This document shows, one piece after another, positions 26,477 through 33,981 of a stretch of 64,000 nucleotides of DNA. How positions within the stretch are numbered: the first letter of the stretch is position 1; the number at the start of each line of letters is the position of its first letter. Source of the DNA: Pseudofrankia nepalensis (GTDB lineage: Bacteria; Actinomycetota; Actinomycetes; Frankiales; Frankiaceae); NCBI RefSeq assembly GCF_016786305.1, contig NZ_JADWYV010000010.1. One strand, written 5' to 3'. The notes beneath the pieces were generated by a model. The model was not told where the DNA came from. It ran no database searches and saw only the letters and a program-made list of their open reading frames with translations. The translations under genes were made by a program, and so were the position numbers.

Positions 26477-27328
26477 TCACAGTCCGGTCAGCTCCGCGGA
26501 CCGCTGCCACAGTTGCCGGGCCAACTGCGGGTCGCGGGCCTGCTTGTTCCTGGGGTCCTCGCGGGTGAGCCGGTGCAGATAGGCCCCGTTCACCGTGTCC
26601 GGATCGGCGACAGTGGCCAGGTGGGTCAGCGGCTCGGCGCCGGCTTCCGGAGACAGCAGCAGGATCTTGCCCAGCCGGGAATTCAGGATCGCCTGTTGCC
26701 AGGGGGTGTCTCGGATGACCTCGGTGGCGACCGCACCCGGGTGGAAGGCGGAGGTGGTGACGGCCGTGCCCCGCGTCCGGTGCGCGAGTTCCCGGGTGAA
26801 CAGGATCGTGGCGAGCTTGGCGGCGCCGTACACCCGCAGGCGGCGGTAGCGGGTGCCGGTGCTGTCCAGGTCGTCGAGGTCGAGGCGCGCCCTGCGGTAC
26901 TGCACGCTGGCGGTGTTGATCACCCGTGCGCCGTCCGGCGACGCGATCAGCCGGTCCAGCAGCAGACTGGTCAACAGAAACGGCGCCAGGTGGTTGACCT
27001 GGAAGGTCAGCTCATGACCATCGACGCTGGTCCTGCGGCCGGTGAACATGGCGCCGGCGTTGTTGGCCAGGATGTCGATCCGCTCGTAGGTGGCCAGCAG
27101 GTCGGCGGCGAGCTTGCGCACCTCGGCGAGTGATCCGAAGTCCGCCAGGTGCGCCCGCCCCCCGACCTGGGCGGCGACCGCCGCCGTCCTCTCGGCTGAC
27201 CGGCCGACGACCGCCACGGTGGCGCCCAGCTCGCCGAAGCGGCGCGCCGCGGCGGAGCCGATCCCGGAGCTGGCGCCGGTGACCACGACCGTCCTGCCCC
27301 GGAGGTCCCGCACCGCGCCGTTCACCAT
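26477..27328 (-). CDS. SDR family oxidoreductase (retinol dehydrogenase-like)
   Basis: 283 residues from ATG 27328. Rossmann motif VVVTGASSGIGSAAARRFGE (TGASSGIG at 17-24), NNAG in ILANNAGAMFTGRRTS, active-site Ser in VINTASVQYRR and the Tyr/Lys pair in VYGAAKLATILF. The pattern and length match the retinol dehydrogenase/WW-domain oxidoreductase-like group, which uses NADP(H). It converges with the DUF2252 gene, the stops lying 36 bp apart. Substrate unknown. Confidence 0.85.
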   Translation of the reverse strand: MVNGAVRDLRGRTVVVTGASSGIGSAAARRFGELGATVAVVGRSAERTAAVAAQVGGRAHLADFGSLAEVRKLAADLLATYERIDILANNAGAMFTGRRTSVDGHELTFQVNHLAPFLLTSLLLDRLIASPDGARVINTASVQYRRARLDLDDLDSTGTRYRRLRVYGAAKLATILFTRELAHRTRGTAVTTSAFHPGAVATEVIRDTPWQQAILNSRLGKILLLSPEAGAEPLTHLATVADPDTVNGAYLHRLTREDPRNKQARDPQLARQLWQRSAELTGL

Positions 27329-27706
27329 GATCCCTACTTTCTGCTCGCGCTCGCCCGGCGACGATCGGGAGGAGCCTCCCATCACGGCGACCTGGCCGCG
27401 CTGAGGGGTGAGTCCACCGCCCCCGCCTCGTGGCCTCGAGACGCGGTCGCCCTCGCCCAGCTCGGCGTCGAGATGTTCGCGGACTCCCGCAACCATGCCA
27501 AGGGCGTGATCGCCGACGGGACACACGGGGCGCTGTTTCCAGGGGGCGTCGTCCTTGACGGGCCCCAAGGTCGAGCTCGGTGTCCACCTGCGTTGGGAGC
27601 GGCGCCGCACCGCCCGGTGCCGTGCTCTCGGGCGCGGCGGCGGCTCTCGAGAGGTGGGTCCGGCCTGAATCCACACCACATAGAACCCGCGGGATCGAAC
27701 GCCCTG
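27329..27706. other. Intergenic region, no gene recognised
   Basis: Nearly 380 bp between two minus-strand genes. It probably holds the promoter of the SDR at 27328. Frames here are basic and Arg/Gly rich with no domain. Confidence 0.4.
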
Positions 27707-28747
27707 TCAGCCGTTTGGGTGGATGACGATTCGGGGTGGGCCTTCGGATCGGCGGGCGCGGTCGAGCGCGGCGGGGACGTCGTCGAGGCCGATGACCTCC
27801 CCAACGCTCGGGAGCGGGTCCAGCCGGCCGGCGATGATCGCGTCGAGTGTGCCGTACCAGTCCTCGGGGTGTGGGCCGCCGCCGAACTGTATGGTGACGC
27901 CCTTGTGGGTGGCGGTGGTGCAGCTGAGCTGGTCGCCGGTGTACCAGCCGCCGGCGGCGTGAACGCGGGTCCACATGTCGCAGGAGTCGACGATGTGCTG
28001 GACGATTCCGGGCGCGCCGACGCATTCGAACACCACGGCGGGGGTGGTGACGGCGCGCGCCGCCGCGGTCTGTCGCCAGAGGTCGAACGGTGATCGCTCG
28101 TCGGGGTTGACGAGGAGGTGCGCGCCGAAGGCGTCGGCGGCGAGGCGAAGGCGCTCGGGTTTGCGGTCGGACACGATGACGGGGTCTATCCCGCGGGCCA
28201 TGAGCGCGGCGACGGTCGACAGGCCGATCGCGCCGGCGCCGATGACGATCGGGATCTCTCCCGGGACGATGCGCGAGGAACGCACGTAGAACTCGCCGAC
28301 GGCGAAGGCGTCGACGAGCGCGGCCGCGTCGCTCGAGACCCCCTCGGGCACGGCGCGGGCCATCGCTTCGGAGACCAGCAGGAGTTCGCCGAAGCTTCCA
28401 GGTGCCTCGGGGTGCTGTCCGATGACCTTGGTGCCGGTGAGGCCGCCGTTCACGAGCAGGATCGGCATCGCGGTGACACGTGTGCCGACGGGGAACGTGC
28501 CCGCGCAGCCGGGGCCGTGGGCGACGACCTCGCCGACGAACTCGTGACCGAGCACGATGTCGCGGTCGGGGTCGTAGACGAATCGGCCGGTCCCGTCGTT
28601 CACGACCTCGGGATGGTCCATGAAGTGGACATCGGACGCGCAGATGGCGGTGCTCAAGGTCCGCAACAGAAGTTCGCCTGGCCCGGGAACGGGGTCGGGC
28701 GTCTCGCGGACCGTGAGCTGGCCATCGCGCAGGACGACGGCACGCAT
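27707..28747 (-). CDS. Zinc-dependent medium-chain alcohol dehydrogenase
   Basis: 346 residues. The catalytic zinc region is ICASDVHFMDHPEV with a Cys and GHEFVGEVVAHGPG with His/Glu. The four-cysteine structural zinc cluster of classical alcohol dehydrogenases is absent (the region reads MPILLVNGGLTGTKVIG). The nucleotide motif is VIGAGAIGLSTVAALMARG. It may act as a polyol or secondary alcohol dehydrogenase. It is the third gene of a unit starting with the SDR at 30127 and SnoaL-like gene at 29279, all on the minus strand. Confidence 0.85.
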   Translation of the reverse strand: MRAVVLRDGQLTVRETPDPVPGPGELLLRTLSTAICASDVHFMDHPEVVNDGTGRFVYDPDRDIVLGHEFVGEVVAHGPGCAGTFPVGTRVTAMPILLVNGGLTGTKVIGQHPEAPGSFGELLLVSEAMARAVPEGVSSDAAALVDAFAVGEFYVRSSRIVPGEIPIVIGAGAIGLSTVAALMARGIDPVIVSDRKPERLRLAADAFGAHLLVNPDERSPFDLWRQTAAARAVTTPAVVFECVGAPGIVQHIVDSCDMWTRVHAAGGWYTGDQLSCTTATHKGVTIQFGGGPHPEDWYGTLDAIIAGRLDPLPSVGEVIGLDDVPAALDRARRSEGPPRIVIHPNG

Positions 28748-28841
28748 CAGATGTGGATCATTTCAGGCATGGTTGTCCGTTCGGTTCGTCGCCACCGCGC
28801 GGTGCCTCTGTGGCCGTCTTTCGCCTGATGGCGGGAGTGGA

Positions 28842-29279
28842 TCAGGCCGTCAAGGACCTGTCGATGGCCTGGAGGTGCACTGAGGTGAAGCGGCGGCGGG
28901 CGATACGCCATCCATCGCCGGCGCGGATGAGCTCGTCGTCGTAGAAGCCGATGGCGCGCACGCCGTCGCGGTTGTCCGCGCCCAGGACGAGCGCGTCCAC
29001 GTAGCTGCGTGCCCGCGCCGAGCCGTCGTCGTCCGTTTCCACGGCGATGTTGGTGATGCGGTGCAGGGTGTGCCCGCAGTCCGCGTGCGCGCGGGTCATC
29101 CAGTCGGTGATCTCGTCCACGCCGTGCCAGTGGCCGATTGGGCCGTAGTCGGCCTCGCAGTCGTCCGTGAAGCATGTACGGAACAGCGACCAGTCGCGCC
29201 GGTCGATGCCGGTGGCGTACCGCACCAGGATCTCGGCGAGGTCTGCCTTGACCGCGTCGTCGGCCGCGGACGCGCTCAC
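28842..29279 (-). CDS. SnoaL/NTF2-like protein
   Basis: 145 residues starting with GTG that overlaps the stop of the upstream SDR by 4 bp. The cone-shaped NTF2/SnoaL fold pattern is clear: ILVRYATGIDRRDWSLFRTCF with FTDDCEADYG, then HTLHRITNIAVETDDDG and YDDELIRAGDGWRIARRRFT. Members act as small isomerases, cyclases, dehydratases or as non-catalytic ligand binders in degradative pathways. Tight coupling to an SDR recurs at 59 kb. Confidence 0.8.
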   Translation of the reverse strand: MSASAADDAVKADLAEILVRYATGIDRRDWSLFRTCFTDDCEADYGPIGHWHGVDEITDWMTRAHADCGHTLHRITNIAVETDDDGSARARSYVDALVLGADNRDGVRAIGFYDDELIRAGDGWRIARRRFTSVHLQAIDRSLTA

Positions 29280-30127
29280 GCTTCCACCTGCTGGCTGGTT
29301 CCCATGGTGGCCGAGCCCATCTGGATCATCAGTCGCACGGCGTCGCCGCGGGGGATCGCGCCCAGCTGCCGGGCGCCGTCGCGGAGCTGGTCGCCGACGA
29401 ACCAGGTCGGACCGTTGGCGAGGTTGGCGATCGCCTCGTCGGCGACGTCCTCCGCGCTGGTGGCCCCGGGGATCGGGCTCGGGTCGTCGGGACCGTCCAG
29501 GAGCCCGCGGCGAGCCAGCAGCCGGCGCAGCGCCGGGGTGTCGGTTGAGCCGAGGACGAGGCTGAGAACGTCGACACCCTGGGTGTGGAGCTCAGCCCAG
29601 AGCGCTTCGCCGAGGACCATGTCGAAGGCCTTCGTCGCCGCGTACGTGACCATGTTCGGCGCGCCGACCAGTCCCGCGCCGGAGCCCACCAGAACGATCC
29701 CGCCATGGCCGCGTTCGGCCATCGGACCCGCGAAGTGGTGGCACATCTGTACGGGCACGGCACAGTTCCTGTGGATCATGGCGAGCGCGGTGTCGACGGG
29801 GTTGGCGAGAAACGGCTCGTAGTTCGCGTCGGCGCCGGCGCAGTAAGCCATGAACCCGACCTCGATGTCCGAGGTCGCCGCGACGACGCGGTCCATCGCG
29901 TCCCCCGCGGCGAGATCGATCGCCACGGCGCGTGCCTGCGTCCCCGCCGTCGCCCGGATCGACGCCGCCACCTCGTCGAGCAACGCCTGCCGGCGCGCGA
30001 GCAGCACCACGTGCACGCCGGCGGCCGCCAGCCGGCGCGCGAGCGCGGCACCGACCCCGTCGGACGCGCCGGCCACCACCGCCCACGGCCCATAGCGGGC
30101 ACGAAACGATTCGTCGATCTTTGTCAC
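29276..30127 (-). CDS. SDR family oxidoreductase
   Basis: 283 residues. VVAGASDGVGAALARRLAAAG replaces the standard TGxxxGxG with AGASDGVG, as in the 17-beta-hydroxysteroid dehydrogenase/KAR-like subgroup. Active-site residues lie in IVLVGSGAGLVGAPNM (Ser) and VTYAATKAFDMV (Tyr, Lys). It is the first gene of a unit with the SnoaL-like and alcohol dehydrogenase genes, and is divergent from the TetR gene at 30237. The inverted repeat between them is the probable control site. Confidence 0.85.
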   Translation of the reverse strand: MTKIDESFRARYGPWAVVAGASDGVGAALARRLAAAGVHVVLLARRQALLDEVAASIRATAGTQARAVAIDLAAGDAMDRVVAATSDIEVGFMAYCAGADANYEPFLANPVDTALAMIHRNCAVPVQMCHHFAGPMAERGHGGIVLVGSGAGLVGAPNMVTYAATKAFDMVLGEALWAELHTQGVDVLSLVLGSTDTPALRRLLARRGLLDGPDDPSPIPGATSAEDVADEAIANLANGPTWFVGDQLRDGARQLGAIPRGDAVRLMIQMGSATMGTSQQVEA

Positions 30128-30145
30128 CAGTGCCTCCTCTGGCCC

Positions 30146-30173
30146 GACTTACGGAGATAGCGTCCTGTAAGTC
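30146..30173. promoter_or_regulatory. Operator-like inverted repeat between SDR operon and TetR
   Basis: GACTTAC (30146-30152) and GTAAGTC (30167-30173) are perfect 7-bp arms with a 14-nt spacer, 19 bp upstream of the SDR start and 64 bp upstream of the TetR start. Position and symmetry fit TetR binding. Confidence 0.65.
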
Positions 30174-30236
30174 GATTACGGGACCGTACTCCTATAAGTG
30201 GGAGGTCGCAACCCGCGCGCCCGTAGGCTGGCAACG

Positions 30237-30866
30237 GTGACGACGGATCCCGTCGCCCGGCGGCGCACCGGTCGCCCACGCGACGCCAGCATCGACGCGC
30301 GTGCCCTCGATGCGGCGCGTCAGCTGCTCACGGAGGACGGCTTCGCCGCCACCACGATCCAGGCGGTCGCGGACCGCGCCGGCGTGCACGCCTCCGCGAT
30401 CTACCGGCGATGGCCGTCACGTATCGAGCTGATCGCCGAGGCCGTGTTCCCGGGTCCGAGCCCGCTGAACATGCGACCGACCGGCGACCTCCGCCGCGAT
30501 CTTCGCCGGTTCGTCGACGCCTACCTGGAGGTGTTCACCGCGCCCGCGGCCCGCGAGGCCGCCGCCGGCCTGCTCGCGCACAGCCAGACCTCTACCGGCC
30601 CACGGCAGCCGGAACTGATCCGGCGGATCTCCGCTCGTCCCCAGTTCGCCGACATCCTGCGCGCGGCCCCACCAGGCAGCATCGACCCCGCCGTGGACCC
30701 CGATGATGCCTTCGACATGCTCCTCGGCGCGATCCTGACCCGCGTTCTTCTCGCCAACACGATCGCGCGACACACCCCGGTCGAGCGCATCGTCGACATG
30801 ACCATCCGAATGCTGCGACCCGACAGCACGGTCGCGACCGGACCGGCGGCTCTCAGACGCGCCTGA
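30237..30866 (+). CDS. TetR family transcriptional regulator
   Basis: 209 residues if GTG 30237 or nearby is the start; the frame extends to 30198. The N-terminal helix-turn-helix is clear: RALDAARQLLTEDGFAATTI, then QAVADRAGVHASAIYRRWPS. The C-terminal domain resembles TetR_C-type ligand-binding domains (FVDAYLEVFTAPAAREAAAG, then FDMLLGAILTRVLLAN). It faces the SDR/SnoaL/ADH genes, with a 28-bp inverted repeat between, so it probably represses them in response to a pathway compound. Confidence 0.85.
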   Translation: MTTDPVARRRTGRPRDASIDARALDAARQLLTEDGFAATTIQAVADRAGVHASAIYRRWPSRIELIAEAVFPGPSPLNMRPTGDLRRDLRRFVDAYLEVFTAPAAREAAAGLLAHSQTSTGPRQPELIRRISARPQFADILRAAPPGSIDPAVDPDDAFDMLLGAILTRVLLANTIARHTPVERIVDMTIRMLRPDSTVATGPAALRRA

Positions 30867-30892
30867 TCCATCCGCGCCGGCTGCGGCAGGGT

Positions 30893-30911
30893 AAGGGATC
30901 CACTCTCCCTT
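30893..30911 (+). terminator. Weak hairpin after the TetR gene
   Basis: AAGGGA (30893-30898) and TCCCTT (30906-30911) with a 7-nt loop, 27 bp after the TetR stop. Short stem and no U-tract, so weakly supported. Confidence 0.3.
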
Positions 30912-31019
30912 CGGATCAGTGCTGGTGGTCGTGCCGACCCTGAGAACCACACGCACGACCGGCGACTCGGGCCAGCGAACGGACGTGGCCGCCGTCGGCC
31001 CGGGCGAGAACCAGACGCG

Positions 31020-31515
31020 GGCCCGGATGATCGAAGCCACGCGCCTGCATACTTGATCGCGGTTTCTACCGGGCCACGTCGAACGAGATCGCCCGACGGT
31101 CCGGGTTTACCTGGGGCCATCCAGCGCCAGTTCGGCAGCCGGGAGGCGCTCCTGCTCACCGTCTACGAGCAGGAATGGGCGCACTTGTTGGCGACCATGC
31201 GTGAGGCCTGTGTCGAGGGTGACACGGCCGAGGAGAGATCCGGAGCCTCTTCTACATTCTGAAGGGTCACTATGGGCGGCCGGAGGCCTTCGCCGTCCTG
31301 CAGATCACGATGAACCTTCGGAAGGATCCGAAGAGGTCACCCGCGACGCTCGACATCATCCGGAAGTCGACGCGGGAGGCGGAGAAGCTCATGCCGCCGC
31401 TGGCGCGTGAGGCGCTCGGAACGACGCCGACCTTGCGCTGCGGTACCTGGTCTTCTACACCATCCGTGATGTCTGGCGTCTTCGCGCTGGTGGCGCAGAC
31501 CCTCGTGCTCTCTGA
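31020..31515 (+). pseudogene. TetR-family regulator with several frameshifts
   Basis: Successive frames read DRGFYRATSNEIARRSGFTW, then GAIQRQFGSREALLLTVYEQ, then ILKGHYGRPEAFAVLQITMN, then LALRYLVFYTIRDVWRL, which together follow a TetR helix-turn-helix and ligand domain from start to end. Frames change near 31100, 31240 and 31430, and the first 20 residues are missing. The gene is dead unless the sequence has errors. It probably regulated something now lost. Confidence 0.65.
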
Positions 31516-31594
31516 ATAGTTTGCGTGGGCCAGACACTCCGGTGCGCGAGACCAGGTGCCGGATGATCCGCGGAACGTCAGGCTGGCCGCGTTC

Positions 31595-32521
31595 TCACCG
31601 TCGGGTCGGTGTGGTCTGGTCGGTGGGTAGGACGACCTGGCCGGTGACGAATTCGCTCCAGAGGCCGAAGTGGTGTGCGCAGCGCGGGTCGGCGGTCTCG
31701 AGGTAGCTGACCGTTCGGCCGTCGTGGTGGGTGACGGCGCCAAAGGTGATGACGAACCGGCTGGTGCCCGGCCGGTCCCGCGGCGGTGTGGCGGTCGGGG
31801 GGAGGAGTTCGTCGATCGCCCAGGTGTATGTGGACTGGTAGGGCGGTGACACGCGTTCGAGGGTCTGTTCGAGGATGAGGCCGGTCGTCGGGAATGCGAG
31901 CAGGATGCCGGGGCCGCCGGCGATCTGGCTGTTCACGGCGACGGCCTGGACCTGGCTGCCGTCCTGGTAGGAGCCGGTGGCGGAGCCGACGACCGACTCC
32001 GGTGGGCAGGCGGCGACGCCGGCGGCCTGGACGGTCTCGCGTGTGCAGATCGGGAACGCGTCGGGGTTGAGGCGGATCGAGGAGTCGAGGAGGAAGACGA
32101 ACCGTCGGGCGGCGGCCGGTGTGGCGCCGTCGGCGGTGCGGCTGTGGCGGTCGAACGTCACGTTCAGGCCTCCCGGGGGTCCGGAGGCGGTGGTGGTGAC
32201 GGTCAGCCGGTCGAGGTTCGTCGGGCCTTCGACGTCGGGTTCGGTGGGGCGTTGCGGGCCGAGTGGGGCGGGGTCCGGCGGGCGTGTGGTGGCCGAGCCC
32301 GGGACGGCCGCGACGAGAAACGAGGAGGCGGCGGCAAGGCAGACGGCCGCGAGACGGACCGGGGCCGGGGCTTTCCACCGGGCGCGTCGGCCGATCGCCT
32401 TCCTGGATCCCGTATCCCGGAGGCTGGCGGGCGCGCCGGCGTTGTTCGGCGTCGTGTGACCTGGGCGTCCGGGTATTCCGGAGGACGTCGCGGGATGTGC
32501 GGCCGGATTCGGTGCTGGCAT
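31595..32521 (-). CDS. Secreted protein of unknown function
   Basis: 308 residues from ATG 32521 with a perfect AGGAGG 5 nt upstream. A long Pro-rich n-region of about 50 residues precedes a Sec signal (VRLAAVCLAAASSFLVAAV, cleavage after GSA). The mature domain has paired cysteines (PICTRETVQAAGVAACPPES) followed by VVGSATGSY, a pattern that recurs in exported actinobacterial proteins of unknown function. No enzyme motif is visible. It is divergent from the NTF2-like lipoprotein at 33028. Confidence 0.7.
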   Translation of the reverse strand: MPAPNPAAHPATSSGIPGRPGHTTPNNAGAPASLRDTGSRKAIGRRARWKAPAPVRLAAVCLAAASSFLVAAVPGSATTRPPDPAPLGPQRPTEPDVEGPTNLDRLTVTTTASGPPGGLNVTFDRHSRTADGATPAAARRFVFLLDSSIRLNPDAFPICTRETVQAAGVAACPPESVVGSATGSYQDGSQVQAVAVNSQIAGGPGILLAFPTTGLILEQTLERVSPPYQSTYTWAIDELLPPTATPPRDRPGTSRFVITFGAVTHHDGRTVSYLETADPRCAHHFGLWSEFVTGQVVLPTDQTTPTRR

Positions 32522-33027
32522 TGTTGCCTCCTGCGGTGTCGGCTGACGCGGGTCTGGGTCGCTGGCAGGACAAGAAGGCCATGGGCGGGGTGCTGGTCGC
32601 ATCGGCCCGCCGTGCGTCGGATACCGATACTTGGGTCGGTGGCGACATGGACGGTGGTACGTCATCGCCACTGGACCGTGGTAGGTGTCGGCGGCGGCAG
32701 GCTGGCATCCGAGCGGTGAGCCGGGGTAGGTACACGGGTCGTTCGAGGCTGCCGGACGTGGCGGCGTCGAATGTCACCGGGGTAGCGGGTGGTCGAATCC
32801 CGATGTCGGCCTTCCCGGTTATCGCGCCCCCATGCGTCGAGAGGCATCGCGGTTTCCGTTCGATCTTCTGGATCCCCGTGTTCGTGCCGGGGCGGGGATC
32901 GGACCTGAGGCCAGGGTGTGATGGTCCGCGGTGCCTGGAGCGGATGGACCGTGGCCAGATGCGGTCGGCGGGGGTGGGTGGTCTGCTCCCGTCGTCGTTG
33001 TTCCGTCCGTTCAGGGAGGACGCGCTG
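32522..33027. other. Divergent intergenic region, about 500 bp
   Basis: Lies between two divergently transcribed exported proteins and must hold both promoters. No small gene, RNA or clear operator is seen; the frames crossing it are shadows. Confidence 0.4.
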
Positions 33028-33657
33028 ATGGCGGATGCCGAGCGTGCCGCGGCCAGGACCCGTCGACTCAGAAGAATGAATGGAGCCTCGACCATGGCGG
33101 GATGGCGCCTGGTGCCCGCGCTTGCGGTGGCGGCACTCGCACTGTTGACGTCGGGTTCCGCGCTCGCGGGGTGCGCGACGGGCGACGACGCGCCACCGTT
33201 GGTTTCCGCGACCGCCACCGATCCCGATCCCGAGGCCGCTCGCGAGGAGCGCGTCGCCGTCGACACCCGGGGTTTTTTGGATGCTTTCGAACGGCGTGAC
33301 CTGGACTGGATCTCGGGCCTACTGGCGCCGGACGTGACGCTGGTCCAGCCCATGAGCTTCGACGGGTCCCAACAACCGGCGATTCGCTTCGCCGGCAAGG
33401 AGCAGGTCGTTGGCTACTTCCGACAGGTCTTCGCTGGAATGGGCACGATCAGCTTCGTCGACCGGCGGATCACGGTCGCGGCCGGCGGCGACACCGTGAT
33501 CGTCCAGGCCAACGGGAACTTCACCACCGCTGCTGGGAGCCCCTACCGCAACGTGTACCTGTTCCGCTTCGACTGGCGCGACGGCCGTATCGCGGCCGGC
33601 GAGGAGTACGCCAACCCGATCACGGCCGCCCGGGTCCTCGGCCTGCCGATCGGCTGA
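33028..33657 (+). CDS. NTF2/SnoaL-like lipoprotein
   Basis: 209 residues from ATG 33028, chosen because GGAGGA lies 7 nt upstream; internal ATGs at 33076 and 33094 are alternatives. An Arg-rich n-region leads into a signal peptide with lipobox ALAGC. The mature domain is SnoaL/NTF2-like: DTRGFLDAFERRDLDWISGL, LLAPDVTLVQPMSF, GKEQVVGYFRQVF, and a final VYLFRFDWRDGRIAAGEEYA. It probably binds or isomerises a small ligand outside the membrane. Confidence 0.8.
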   Translation: MADAERAAARTRRLRRMNGASTMAGWRLVPALAVAALALLTSGSALAGCATGDDAPPLVSATATDPDPEAAREERVAVDTRGFLDAFERRDLDWISGLLAPDVTLVQPMSFDGSQQPAIRFAGKEQVVGYFRQVFAGMGTISFVDRRITVAAGGDTVIVQANGNFTTAAGSPYRNVYLFRFDWRDGRIAAGEEYANPITAARVLGLPIG

Positions 33658-33843
33658 CCACGACCGCGGCCTGACACCGGCGTTGAGGAATCGGGCGGTC
33701 TCGTTCCTCGTCAGCGGGAGGCGCGGGTGTGGGCCAGGCGGACCGAACCCGTGCGTTGCCCGGCTCGGGCTCGTCCGAACCGTCGCGCACAACACGGGCA
33801 CTCGATCATGAAGTCGGGGGCCCGACGGTTGGCAGTCACCAAC

Positions 33844-33955
33844 CTGCTGCCAGCGAATGTGCACCCCAGAGATGGTGCGGGCGATGATGAGGCGCTGGAT
33901 CTCGCGCGTGCCCTTGAAGAGGTTCGGGGTTTTGGTGGAGGTAGACGCGGCCGGA
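33844..33955 (-). pseudogene. Acyl-CoA dehydrogenase C-terminal scrap
   Basis: On the minus strand LFKGTREIQRLIIARTISGV is the hallmark end of acyl-CoA dehydrogenases (usual form: FEGTREIQRLIIAR), where the residues contact FAD of the second subunit. Nothing else of the roughly 380-residue enzyme is present. It abuts the 3' end of the kinase gene, so a deletion or insertion joined them. Confidence 0.6.
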
Positions 33956-33981
33956 GGCTTCGAGCTCGGACCCACGGGCGG

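Noticed and set aside
32770..32810. GGTCGAATCCCGATG resembles a tRNA T-loop.
   Set aside because: No complementary acceptor stem and no cloverleaf; lies in a divergent promoter region.
31578..33398. A 606-codon minus-strand open frame.
   Set aside because: Crosses two genes with good start sites and is Arg/Pro/Ser-rich without any recognisable domain.
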